Of a stretch of DNA of 64,000 nt, positions 51,346-59,931 are shown one piece after another; the stretch's first letter is position 1, and each line of letters opens with the position of its first letter. Under the pieces are notes generated by a model. It was not told where the DNA came from. It did not search any database and worked only from the letters and a program-made list of their open reading frames with translations. The position numbers were made by a program, and so were the translations under genes. The DNA is from Paenarthrobacter ilicis (GTDB lineage Bacteria; Actinomycetota; Actinomycetes; Actinomycetales; Micrococcaceae). The stretch covers positions 1,736,001-1,800,000 of the forward strand of contig NZ_JAFBCD010000001.1 in NCBI RefSeq assembly GCF_016907545.1, read 5' to 3'.

Positions 51346-52245
51346 ATGAGTCTGGAACACCCGGCGGGCAACGCTGAAAAAGAGATCTCAAACCCATCCA
51401 CGGTGGACATTTCGCTGCTGAATCCGGTGACACCGACCCTGAAAGTTTCCGTCGACCAAATGATGGGAGCGGTCGAAGGTGTGCGTCGCTACGTCATCTC
51501 GCACCTGGCTCGGATCGGCCGCTCGTGCGATGTGGACGATGTCATGCAAGACATCAGGATGGCTGTCTGGGACGGGGTGGCACGCGGTAACTACCGGCAG
51601 ATCCCTGGAGTTCCCTTCGAGGCGTGGGTGCAAGGCGTCGCCGGGAATGTCTGCGCAGCGCACGTCCGCAGGGAACTCGGCCACAAGACGCTGCCGCTGC
51701 TTTTGGATCCGGGCAACGGTGAGAGTCCGGTGCATGTTCAGCAGCTAACGGCTCTGGTCGTCTCACGTGATTACCGGGATGCCGAGGAGCTCATCGATCA
51801 AGAATGGGCCCTTATGGTTCTTAGGCTCACTCGGGCGGCTGTGTCGGCTCCGGTTTGGCGCCTCGCGGTGGGCAGTCTTACCGAGCCGCGACGACACGCC
51901 CCTCCGTCGCCGCAAGACCGGCGCCGCTGGAATGCAGTCACGGCGGTCCGGCAGACTGCAAAGACAATCAGCGAAGCGTTGGAAGTAGACCCGGTAATCG
52001 TGCATGACATGCCCAGCCTGTGCCGTTGCGCCGTTGGTTGTCTACCGAGTCCGCTGCTGAGGGGAGTGGCCGAAGCAATCGTGCTCCCCGAACATCACGG
52101 CGTCGAAAGGCAGGTCGCCATCACCGCTGTTGCCGAGGAGTACAAAGTGACTGATCGATATGTGGCAGTTCAAATCGGCGCGGCCCGTCGCCTGTACCAA
52201 ACGGCATGGAGAGTCATTCGCAGTTCAATGAATTCGGCTATTTGA
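51346..52245 (+). CDS. Atypical ECF-like sigma factor
   Basis: About 299 residues from ATG 51346. A region-2-like core (about 40-110: VRRYVISHLARIG, DVDDVMQDIRMAVWDGV, PFEAWVQGVAGNVCAAHVRRE) matches sigma-70 region 2. The C-terminal segment (about 250-290: VAITAVAEEYKVTDRYVAVQIGAARRLY) resembles a region-4 helix-turn-helix. The linker is unusually long (about 130 residues) and includes a CRCAVGC cysteine cluster. It may direct transcription of island genes. Size and linker are unlike normal ECF factors, so it could also be a DNA-binding relative. Confidence 0.6.
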   Translation: MSLEHPAGNAEKEISNPSTVDISLLNPVTPTLKVSVDQMMGAVEGVRRYVISHLARIGRSCDVDDVMQDIRMAVWDGVARGNYRQIPGVPFEAWVQGVAGNVCAAHVRRELGHKTLPLLLDPGNGESPVHVQQLTALVVSRDYRDAEELIDQEWALMVLRLTRAAVSAPVWRLAVGSLTEPRRHAPPSPQDRRRWNAVTAVRQTAKTISEALEVDPVIVHDMPSLCRCAVGCLPSPLLRGVAEAIVLPEHHGVERQVAITAVAEEYKVTDRYVAVQIGAARRLYQTAWRVIRSSMNSAI

Positions 52246-52295
52246 GTCATGTTGCTCATTTGCGAGCGGAGCCATGAACACGCTGGGAGGCAAAC

Positions 52296-52808
52296 ATGGT
52301 GGAATCTATTAGGCGCGGGCGACCTACTCGTCGGTGGGTGTTTGGCCTGGCATTAGCGGCGATCCTAGGCGCTCTCATTCTCGTTCTGGTCGCACCACGG
52401 GAGTCCCCTTCAGCGAAAGGGACGAATATTCCATCGGCAGAGTCTCAAACCCGGAAGGCTCCACCGAGCGCTTCCCCGACTACTACGGCGAAGCCATCGA
52501 GGTCAGCTCCACTCTCTAAGGTGCCTGCGGCCGTTCCGCTTGTCACTGCCGATTATCGTGCCCTTGCTTCCGCGGCTGCAGTGGCCATTTATAGCTGGGA
52601 CACCCGAAGTTCGTCCTATTCGGATGTGTACGCTCGAATTCGAGGTTGGTGGTTCGTCCTCCCGGACGGATCAAATCCTTTGGCCGTGTTGGTCCAGGAG
52701 TTCGAGGCAACGGGCATAAACGCGGGATCCTACGCTTCGCTTGCGGGCCAAGGCGCCTACAGGGTAGCAACGTTCGAATCCATGAGGGACTGCCCCGGCT
52801 TTTGTTGA
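52296..52808 (+). pseudogene. Membrane-anchored protein gene cut by an IS element
   Basis: A basic N-terminus and one helix (WVFGLALAAILGALILVLVA) are followed by a Ser/Pro/Thr-rich linker (about 40-80) and the start of a folded domain (YRALASAAAVAIYSWDTRSS, RIRGWWFVLPDGSNPL). The reading frame enters the left inverted repeat of the IS3 element at about 52786 and stops within it at 52808, so the native C-terminus is lost. The architecture resembles accessory proteins of actinobacterial conjugation or secretion loci, but I do not recognise the family. Confidence 0.65.
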
Positions 52809-52817
52809 CTCGGGGTC

Positions 52818-53684
52818 TTAGGCCGCTGTGAGCGCGGTCCGGTTGATTGTTTCATATTCGATGGGCGTGAGTTTTCCTAGCCGTCTTTGCCGTCGCCGGC
52901 GGTGGTAGGTCCTTTCGATCCAAGTCGTGATGGCCAGCCGGAGGTCCTGCCTGGTGAGCCACCGCTGACGGTCCAGTACGTTCTTCTGCAGCATCGAGAA
53001 GAACGATTCCATCGCGGCATTGTCCGCGCACGCCCCGACCCTGCCCATCGATCCGGTGAGCCCGTTGTGCCGGAGTGATTCAACGAATCGACGGGACCGG
53101 AACTGGGACCCTCGATCCGAGTGCACCACTGTCCCTGCCGGGCGGCGCGCCCGCACCGCGTTCTCCAAGGCGGCGACGGCAAGCGAGGACTTCATCCGCG
53201 AGTCCATCGAGTAGCCGACGATCCTTCCGGAGTAGACGTCCTTCACCGCGCAGAGGTAAAGCTTCCCCTCGGCAGTGGGGTGTTCGGTGATGTCCGTCAG
53301 CCACAGCTCGTTGGGGGCGGCGGCGGTGAAGTCCCGCTCCACCAGGTCGTCGTGGACCGGTGGCCCCGGCTTCCGGTTCAGGCCCCGCTTCTTCGAGAAC
53401 ACTGACCAGATGCCGTGGTCCCTGCATAAGCGCTGGACCCTGTTCTCACCCGCCTCGATGCCCTTCTCCGGGAGCTCATCGGCGATGAACCGGTACCCGA
53501 ACGCAGGATCCTCGGCGTGAATGTCCCGGGCGGCGTTGACGAGGTGCGCATCGATCCAGTCCCGTTCGGTCACCGGGTTCGCCTTCCACCGGTAATAGCC
53601 TTGCTTGCTGAATCCCAACACCCTGCAGGTCACCGCCACGGGAACACCGTCGGCGGCAAGATCCGTGACCAGCGGGTAGATCAT
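52818..53684 (-). CDS. IS3-family transposase OrfB (DDE integrase)
   Basis: A 288-residue catalytic subunit. An N-terminal HTH_21-like region (VAVTCRVLGFSKQGYYRW) is followed by the DDE core: Asp in LWLTDITEHP, Asp in VVHSDRGSQF and Glu in NAAMESFFSMLQKN, all present. The ATG overlaps the OrfA stop by 4 nt within CCCAAAATGA, where either reinitiation or a -1 frameshift could make a fused OrfAB. Confidence 0.95.
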   Translation of the reverse strand: MIYPLVTDLAADGVPVAVTCRVLGFSKQGYYRWKANPVTERDWIDAHLVNAARDIHAEDPAFGYRFIADELPEKGIEAGENRVQRLCRDHGIWSVFSKKRGLNRKPGPPVHDDLVERDFTAAAPNELWLTDITEHPTAEGKLYLCAVKDVYSGRIVGYSMDSRMKSSLAVAALENAVRARRPAGTVVHSDRGSQFRSRRFVESLRHNGLTGSMGRVGACADNAAMESFFSMLQKNVLDRQRWLTRQDLRLAITTWIERTYHRRRRQRRLGKLTPIEYETINRTALTAA

Positions 53685-53971
53685 TTTGGGTTTATGTCCC
53701 TGGCCAGATAGGCCGCGGCCCGGCGCAGAATCTCGTTCTCCTGCTCCAACAGGCGGTTCCGCTTCTTCAGCTCCCGCATTTCGGCCGACTCCGTCGCCGC
53801 CGGGCCGGCCCCGGATTCCTTACGGTCGGCGATGGCAATCCAGCGCTTGAGCGTCGTGACCGAAAGCCCGAAATCCTTCGCTATCTGCGCCAGCGGCGCC
53901 TCGCCCTTGCGGGCCACATCAATAACATCCTGGCGGAACTCCGCCCCATAAGCCGTGGGCATGGTCAACAT
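53681..53971 (-). CDS. IS3-family transposase OrfA (helix-turn-helix subunit)
   Basis: A 96-residue protein. The helix-turn-helix AQIAKDFGLSVTTLKRWI is followed by a leucine-zipper-like stretch (MRELKKRNRLLEQENEILRR) for multimerisation, as in IS3 OrfA. ATG 53971 or the following in-frame ATG is the start. Confidence 0.94.
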   Translation of the reverse strand: MLTMPTAYGAEFRQDVIDVARKGEAPLAQIAKDFGLSVTTLKRWIAIADRKESGAGPAATESAEMRELKKRNRLLEQENEILRRAAAYLARDINPK

Positions 53972-54107
53972 CCTTCCACGAGCACAAGCTCGCTAGGTCA
54001 AGGAGTCAACAAAACCGGGGGCAGTCCCGCTGAGCGTTCTGGCTGGGCCCCGATGTATCTAAGTTTGGTATGGGCCATCCCCGCCAGGGGCACGACGACG
54101 TAATTAT

Positions 54108-55055
54108 TTAATCTTCGAGCTTCGACCAAACGTCCTGGGCGCGACTTGGGTTTGTCTGATCGAGATATGTGGCCGTCTGTTCGAGCAGCCACCCCTTTGT
54201 CTTGGCGTCACAAGTTTGAGCGGCTTCTCGAAGGAGGTCTACCGACGTCTTCAAGTCACCAAAGACGGCAGCTTCAAACGCTTTGCGGCGAGTAGTGGCT
54301 GCATCCAAGACTGGCCTCGGCTCTACGACTCCGTTCAGGGCACGCTTAGCAAACGTCACCCAGCTCTGATCGCGGTTCAGTACTTGCCGCGCTGTGTCCA
54401 GAATTTCGGTCAGGGAACGGTTTGACAAGCTGTTTGCCACCTCCTTAGAAGCCTGCAGTTGGGCTTGGGTGGCGGGGCTGAATAGGCCGAACGTCCGGGG
54501 GTCCACCGTCAGTTGGGCGAGGAGATGCCCAAGCAATATCACCACGCAGTGGTCCTCGTTGCTGTGAACGCCTCTGGCCATTCCCTGTTCAATACGTTGA
54601 ACCTGCATCAGGTCGACGCCGGCTTCGTATGAGGTGAGTAGGGATCCGAGCCTTTCTTCGCCGCTGAAGGACTCTGGCAAGCCATCTGTCACAAGAATCC
54701 GGCACGCGTCTTGCGGCAAATCAATTCCATCGTACTTGTTGGCTAGCAATACCAAGCCCACGTGGCTTCCAGATTTTAGTTCCTTGACGACATCCTGAAT
54801 ATTATTTTCTCCGCCCGCTGAAGCAGCGAACGCACGTCGGTCAGCCGTGGGCCACCGATCCATGGCTTTCTTGCTCGGAACTAGTACGACGGTGTTGTAC
54901 TGGCTACTCAGGGCAGCGATTCTGGCACGTATCAGGTCATCTTCGACATGAGGGCTTATCGCCTGAGGCGCGAGAATGAGACGCTCGCCAATATCACCTG
55001 CCGCCAGAGGTGCTATCGGGTTTGCGACTCCCGCTGTATCGGCGATTGTAAACAT
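54108..55055 (-). pseudogene. C-terminal remnant of a superfamily 2 (DEAD/DEAH) helicase
   Basis: A 315-residue frame corresponding to only the second RecA-like domain and C-terminal extension of a large actinobacterial helicase. It has LVLLANKYDGIDLPQDACRI (motifs IV/V region) and QVQRIEQGMARGVHSNEDHC (motif VI with its arginines). The Walker A and DEAD-box half is absent, and an in-frame TAA lies 6 nt before the ATG. It may be a degraded defence-type helicase or, less likely, a short expressed derivative. It lies beside the IS element. Confidence 0.7.
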
Positions 55056-55191
55056 GGAACCTTACCTGCGATGTTTTGACTTGTCGGATGCGGCGAAGGT
55101 GCAAACTGCCGGGCGGCGGGCCCGGTAGGGTAATAAGTTCAAACTTGTACAGAGTTCATGGACAGTCGGTGGCGTTAGCCCCGTGCACTAA

Positions 55192-55770
55192 GTGCTGGAG
55201 CCCGACCGACCACCGCCTTTGAACGGAGAAGAAGTCGATATCAGCGTGCCGCAGAACGATATTGAGAACTGTGGGTCCCCCGGGAACAACGGATCTGAGT
55301 CGGGGAGGCTCCTGTGCGTGCTGTCGAACCCACCGGCGGAGACCTCTGGGCTGAGGACGCTGGCACGAGTTGAACAAGCTCGATCTATCCTTGGGTATGA
55401 CACCGCTGAGGTAGTGAACCTATTCTCGATCCCCACTTATCGGACCGGAGAAATCTCGCGGGTGGGTGCGACCGCGCCGGGCTGGGATTCCGCGAAGGTG
55501 ATTCTTGAGAGGGCATTAACAAAGGCAGACGCCGTCCTCCTGGCGTATGGTTGTCAAGTTCCAACCGGCCCAGCTCGGCTGCTGTTTCGGGCTCAGGTTG
55601 ACTGGTTGGTCAGCGAAATATCCAGACGGGGTATCACCACTTGGACTGTCGCCGGACGGCCACTTCATCCATCCCGGTGGCAGCGACACACGTATGCGCA
55701 CCACCGAGGGGTTCCCTTCGGGGACGCCCTCGCGATCGCTTTGGAGATGCAGGCCCCGATAGGTCGTTGA
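55192..55770 (+). CDS. DUF1643-family protein
   Basis: A 192-residue protein from GTG 55192. After about 40 poorly conserved residues comes the family core: LLCVLSNPPAETSGLRTLAR, then ILGYDTAEVVNLFSIPTYRT, DAVLLAYGCQVP and the end segment RPLHPSRWQRHTYAH near GVPFGDAL. DUF1643 proteins occur in phages and mobile DNA and are of unknown function. It lies 91 nt upstream of the methyltransferase gene on the same strand and could be its first operon partner or an independent cargo gene. Confidence 0.75.
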   Translation: MLEPDRPPPLNGEEVDISVPQNDIENCGSPGNNGSESGRLLCVLSNPPAETSGLRTLARVEQARSILGYDTAEVVNLFSIPTYRTGEISRVGATAPGWDSAKVILERALTKADAVLLAYGCQVPTGPARLLFRAQVDWLVSEISRRGITTWTVAGRPLHPSRWQRHTYAHHRGVPFGDALAIALEMQAPIGR

Positions 55771-55861
55771 TAAGAGATCTCCCGTAAGCCGTGGCCTGCA
55801 CTGCTGGGCACACACTAGCGGATAGCATGGTTGCCAGGCGGTTTACAGCGCCGAGGACGGA

Positions 55862-57277
55862 TTGAACTGGTTATGGCAAACGCGGTCGATCGAAGAAGTC
55901 GTACTCGCTCAAGGGCGGGGGATTGGGGTAGTTTTGACCGCGATAACACCGAGCAGACCTTTGCTAGCGGCGGCCAAGCTTAAGGAACTTATTTCCGGAC
56001 ATACGGGGTCGGACGCCGAGTACTGGGACTTCGCTGACGTTATTTCGCGATCCGGCGGCCATGGACTCTTTCAGTATCCTGCCATGATGGTACCTGAGCT
56101 CCAGGGTGCCCTGCTTGATGATCTGATGGCGGCCGACTCTTCCCTGGCGACAGTTTATGACCCTTTTATGGGGTCTGGAACCGTAATGCTGGAGGCTCGC
56201 TATAGGGGCCTCTCCTTTCATGGGACTGACATCAACCCGATGGCTGTCCTTCTGTGTGATGTGAAAGCTAATCCACCATCAGGCGACGATGCCACCATGG
56301 CCCTAGATTCCGTCCTGAAGGACTTAAACGAACAATCCGAGTTCACCCTCCATCACTTCCTCCATATTAAGAAGTGGTTTACTGAAGCGGTGATTCTAGA
56401 CTTGTCTCGCCTTCGTGCTGCGATCATGCTGCAGAAGGACTTGAAGCTGCGTCGCTTTCTCTGGATCTGCCTGGCAGAGACCGTGCGCCTAGTTTCCAAT
56501 TCCAGGATCTCCACGTTCAAGCTTCATATCTACGCCAAGGAAGTGTTGGAGCAACGACGACCCAATGCAATCCAGATGTTCGAAACGGTCGGGCGGTCAA
56601 ACGCCAAGAGGGCCGGCGAGCATTGGTTGCGGCTCTCCAGCTCCGTCCAAGCCGATCGGACGCCTTTTACTACACTGCTAAGGGGTGACGTTTCCAGCGA
56701 CGCAGCAGCCCCCAGTTCTCCCGTGGATATTGTGATGACCTCTCCGCCGTACGGTGACAACCACACTACGGTTCCATATGGGCAGCACAGCTATCTTCCG
56801 CTCTGCTGGATCGACAGTTCCGACTTGGTCGGAGATATAGACAAAAGCCTGTTTGCCACTCCTAGTGCACTCGACACCGCAAGCCTCGGAGGATCCCGGG
56901 CCTATCGAGCTCAACGCGCAGCGGATCTGCCGAGGGAATACCCGAGTATGGCTACTCTGCTAAGCCAAATCTCTGACATGCCCCATCTAGAGTCAAAGGT
57001 TGTGTCTTTCGTGGACGATTACACACTGGCCCTTGGACGAATATCGGAGCGCTTACGTCCTGGAGGGTTCAGTTTGTGGACTCTTGGAGAGCGTCGCGTA
57101 AATGGGAGCGAGATGCCCCTCGTGGCCCTGACTAAAGAGGCCTTAGAAAAGCATGGCAGCACTCATGTGACGACGGTTACAAGACGTCTTAAGCGAAAGA
57201 GAATGGCCGTGCGTAACCGGACCGGCGCGACCATGGGCACGGAGCAAATTTTGATAATGCAAAAGGCCGTGTCGTGA
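55862..57277 (+). CDS. DNA methyltransferase (TSPPY type, probable N4-cytosine or N6-adenine)
   Basis: A 471-residue SAM-dependent DNA methylase, TTG start behind GAGGA. SAM motif I is DPFMGSGTVMLEA (residues 100-112) with GTDINPMAVLL. Motif X-like GLFQYPAMMVPELQGALLDD precedes it, and catalytic motif IV is TSPPYGDN (residues 293-300). The order X-I-spacer-IV is seen, and about 180 residues between I and IV may hold the target-recognition part. TSPPY more often goes with N4-cytosine enzymes. Its stop overlaps the next gene by 4 nt. No ordinary restriction subunit is adjacent; instead signalling-type genes follow. Confidence 0.88.
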   Translation: MNWLWQTRSIEEVVLAQGRGIGVVLTAITPSRPLLAAAKLKELISGHTGSDAEYWDFADVISRSGGHGLFQYPAMMVPELQGALLDDLMAADSSLATVYDPFMGSGTVMLEARYRGLSFHGTDINPMAVLLCDVKANPPSGDDATMALDSVLKDLNEQSEFTLHHFLHIKKWFTEAVILDLSRLRAAIMLQKDLKLRRFLWICLAETVRLVSNSRISTFKLHIYAKEVLEQRRPNAIQMFETVGRSNAKRAGEHWLRLSSSVQADRTPFTTLLRGDVSSDAAAPSSPVDIVMTSPPYGDNHTTVPYGQHSYLPLCWIDSSDLVGDIDKSLFATPSALDTASLGGSRAYRAQRAADLPREYPSMATLLSQISDMPHLESKVVSFVDDYTLALGRISERLRPGGFSLWTLGERRVNGSEMPLVALTKEALEKHGSTHVTTVTRRLKRKRMAVRNRTGATMGTEQILIMQKAVS

Positions 57278-59931
57278 GTGCCACCACTAAGCTTGGACTT
57301 GAGCGGAGTTTTGTTCTCACGGTCCACCCCTCAGTTGTTTTCAAGCTGGGGGAAGATCTCATCACGGATGACGTGCAGGCTCTCACTGAGCTGATCAAGA
57401 ATTCGTACGACGCCGACTCTGCAGGGGTAGAAGTCCGAATCGACACGAAAGTTTGGACTGATCTTCGTAGCGGAGTCGAGATCCAGGCGGACGATGCCGA
57501 GCGGATTCTAATTGAGCGCAATTTGCTTGAGAAGCGGATTGCCGCGCTAGGTTCCGACGCGGACGACACTGACGAGATTGAACAGCTTGAACAGCAGCTC
57601 CAGACGTTACGGGAGCCCATCCTCGGAAGATTGGAAGTCCGGGACCGCGGTGTGGGCATGTCTATGGAAGACATTGAGCGCGGATGGCTAACCGTCTCCG
57701 CCAGCCGTAAGCGTGAAATGAAGAAGCGAGGGGAGAAGACTGAGAAGCATTCTCGGACCCCCTTGGGCGATAAGGGGCTGGGCCGGCTTGGGGCACAGCG
57801 ACTCGGCAAAGTCTTGGAGCTCAGGACACGACGTAAAGAATCTCCGCTAACGCTTGTGACATCGATTTTTTGGGACGATTTTGAAGCTGTCGAGGCCCTT
57901 AGCCGGGTCCCGATTTCGGTTGCTCAAATCGATGATGGAGCCAAGCAAGGGACGACGATTGTAATCCGGGGACTGAATTCCACGAGTCAATGGAATGGCG
58001 AGAATCCAGAGCTCCAACGAGATCTGGCGGATATGATTTCTCCCTACAGTGATGATCTTGGATTCAAGATCAGACTCAAAATAGACAACCGGGGGATTGA
58101 TCTTCGCCGGCAAGCGGACGCAGTTCTCGATGGTACTGGTGTTACGTACACGCTCCACTACGAGCGCGGTGTCTTGAAAATTCGCGGACGAATGAACATC
58201 ACCTACCTCCGCCCTGACCAAGGTCAGGACAAAATTGCTCTTTGGAATGAATTTATTGCCCAGGACAATGGTTTTGCTTTTTTGGACTGGCTGATTGCCA
58301 ATGAGCCCCGTAGGACGGCGAATCTCCAGATCGGGCATGGCGATGATAAGCGCTTTTGTACTTTTGAGACCGATGTTTACTTGTCCTCTGAAGCGGGCGT
58401 CGAACTCCTCGACAGTTCGGATGAAAAGAATGCAATTGCGGATCCTGGTCCATTTGAAGGCCGTGTTGACTTAATTCAAAGACGGCACACTAAGAGGAAC
58501 GAAGTGTTCGATTCTGGTGCCGATTTCTCCAAGTGGATAGATGCCGTCTCCGGTGTTCGCCTGTATCGTAACGGCTTTGGCATCAGGCTTAAAACTGACT
58601 GGCTCAAACTAGCGTCCCAATGGACCAAGGCTACTTCCTACTACACAATTCGCCCCGAAAACGTGATGGGTTACATCAACCTGACCGCTGAAGGAAATGC
58701 GGCTCTGGAGGAGACTTCAAACCGTGAAGACATGCGGGACACCCCTGCCTACAGGAACTTTCAGCGGCTTCTTGCCCGGTGGTTGAGCACAACCGAGTCC
58801 TTTCAGTCGGTCATCCGCCGCGGGTACAACGACTATCTCCGTGAAAAGATCAGTCGTGAGCAGGATGTGACGACAACAAGCTCGCCGCGGGAGCTAGCCA
58901 GGGAAGTGTCCCGGCAGTTCGACTCGATGGCTGTCGTCTCCAACAACGTGGCCGAGGCAACAGGAACTGTTAGTAGAGCCAAAGAGGCTGTTCGTTCTCT
59001 CCAGCAGAACAGCGGTGCCCTCTCTGAAGTACTTCTCATGCCTCCTGAGGTTCGTGACGCCAATGACAAAGCTGTTAGTCAAGTCGCAGCTGCCGTTGAG
59101 CGGATGGAACGTGAGTTCGTGCGAATCCAGGACATTGCGGCGCAGCTGCAAGACCGGCGCGGCATCATTGATTTGCTCGCTCGGAGGCTAGAAGAGGCGG
59201 AGCAACAGGTCAATGATGTCTGGGACCTGGTCTCATTGGGGATCACCGCGGAATCCGTTGCGCATGAAGTCCTGAATATCACTGATCGCTTGACCGCTCG
59301 AAGCGTACAGATAGCCAGATACAACGATGCCGAGACCAAGGATAGGCGCGTCGCCGAATATGTAGAGCATGTACGGGCGTCGTCGCGTTCCATGGCCAAG
59401 CAAGTGTCGCATCTTGACTCATCCCTGCGTTACGTCCGCGATCAGCGCGATCAGGTTCGTCTTAGCGATTTAGTCTCGACTTCAGCGAGCTACTTCAATG
59501 ATCGCTGGACATCTTCAAACCTGTCCTGCGAGGTTGCGGTGAAGTCTGATTTCTCGGCTCGTCTCGGTCGAGGAAAGTTCTCGCAGGTTCTCGACAACCT
59601 TCTGCTGAACAGCGAATTCTGGATGAAGGAGAGTGTTCGCTCAGGTGTGGTTGACCACGGTCACGTCACAGTGGAAGTCCAAGATCCCTTCGTTCTTGTC
59701 TATGACAACGGCCGTGGCATAGATCCCTCGGTCGAAGAACTTATCTTTGATCCGTTCGTGACACGGAAACCAGGCCGTCTCGGCAGAGGATTGGGTTTGT
59801 TTGTCGTGCGGCAACTTCTTGACTCTGACGGCGCATCGATTTCACTCGATCTTGAGCGCAATACGTATGGAAATCGCTTTCGTTTTCGCATAGATCTGCG
59901 AGCTGTAGCAGGGGGACTTACCGTTGGTTGA
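57274..59931 (+). CDS. Dual-ATPase protein: MutL/MORC-like GHKL domain fused to a histidine-kinase core
   Basis: An 885-residue protein from GTG 57274. The N-terminal GHKL ATPase has the N-box ELIKNSYDAD (Glu39, Asn43), G1 DRGVGM (124-129) and G2 GDKGLGRLG (165-173). A long linker follows, with a beta-rich transducer-like part (about 200-540) and coiled-coil (about 560-660). The C-terminal kinase-like module has an H-box ESVAHEVLNI (His664), a second N-box SQVLDNLLLNSEFW (about 770-783), G1 DNGRGI (811-816), F-box FDPFVTRK and G2 GRGLGLF (837-843). Both ATP sites look intact. Overlaps the methyltransferase (4 nt) and the receiver partner (8 nt). MutL/MORC-like ATPases are known companions of restriction systems. 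Confidence 0.88.
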   Translation: MSATTKLGLERSFVLTVHPSVVFKLGEDLITDDVQALTELIKNSYDADSAGVEVRIDTKVWTDLRSGVEIQADDAERILIERNLLEKRIAALGSDADDTDEIEQLEQQLQTLREPILGRLEVRDRGVGMSMEDIERGWLTVSASRKREMKKRGEKTEKHSRTPLGDKGLGRLGAQRLGKVLELRTRRKESPLTLVTSIFWDDFEAVEALSRVPISVAQIDDGAKQGTTIVIRGLNSTSQWNGENPELQRDLADMISPYSDDLGFKIRLKIDNRGIDLRRQADAVLDGTGVTYTLHYERGVLKIRGRMNITYLRPDQGQDKIALWNEFIAQDNGFAFLDWLIANEPRRTANLQIGHGDDKRFCTFETDVYLSSEAGVELLDSSDEKNAIADPGPFEGRVDLIQRRHTKRNEVFDSGADFSKWIDAVSGVRLYRNGFGIRLKTDWLKLASQWTKATSYYTIRPENVMGYINLTAEGNAALEETSNREDMRDTPAYRNFQRLLARWLSTTESFQSVIRRGYNDYLREKISREQDVTTTSSPRELAREVSRQFDSMAVVSNNVAEATGTVSRAKEAVRSLQQNSGALSEVLLMPPEVRDANDKAVSQVAAAVERMEREFVRIQDIAAQLQDRRGIIDLLARRLEEAEQQVNDVWDLVSLGITAESVAHEVLNITDRLTARSVQIARYNDAETKDRRVAEYVEHVRASSRSMAKQVSHLDSSLRYVRDQRDQVRLSDLVSTSASYFNDRWTSSNLSCEVAVKSDFSARLGRGKFSQVLDNLLLNSEFWMKESVRSGVVDHGHVTVEVQDPFVLVYDNGRGIDPSVEELIFDPFVTRKPGRLGRGLGLFVVRQLLDSDGASISLDLERNTYGNRFRFRIDLRAVAGGLTVG

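Larger units (their letters stand above)
52786..54028 (-). mobile_element. IS3-family insertion sequence
   Basis: About 1.24 kb bounded by imperfect terminal inverted repeats: GGGACTGCCCCGGCTTTTGT... at the left (from 52786) and, read inward from 54028, GGGACTGCCCCCGGTTTTGT..., each reaching GTTGACTC. It encodes OrfA and OrfB on the minus strand. No target-site duplication could be recognised, so the exact outermost base is uncertain by a few nt or one flank has changed. Both orfs look intact. Confidence 0.9.

Noticed and set aside
53998..54192. 64-codon minus-strand frame over the IS right end
   Set aside because: It spans the IS boundary and the helicase remnant tail, so it is a chance frame.
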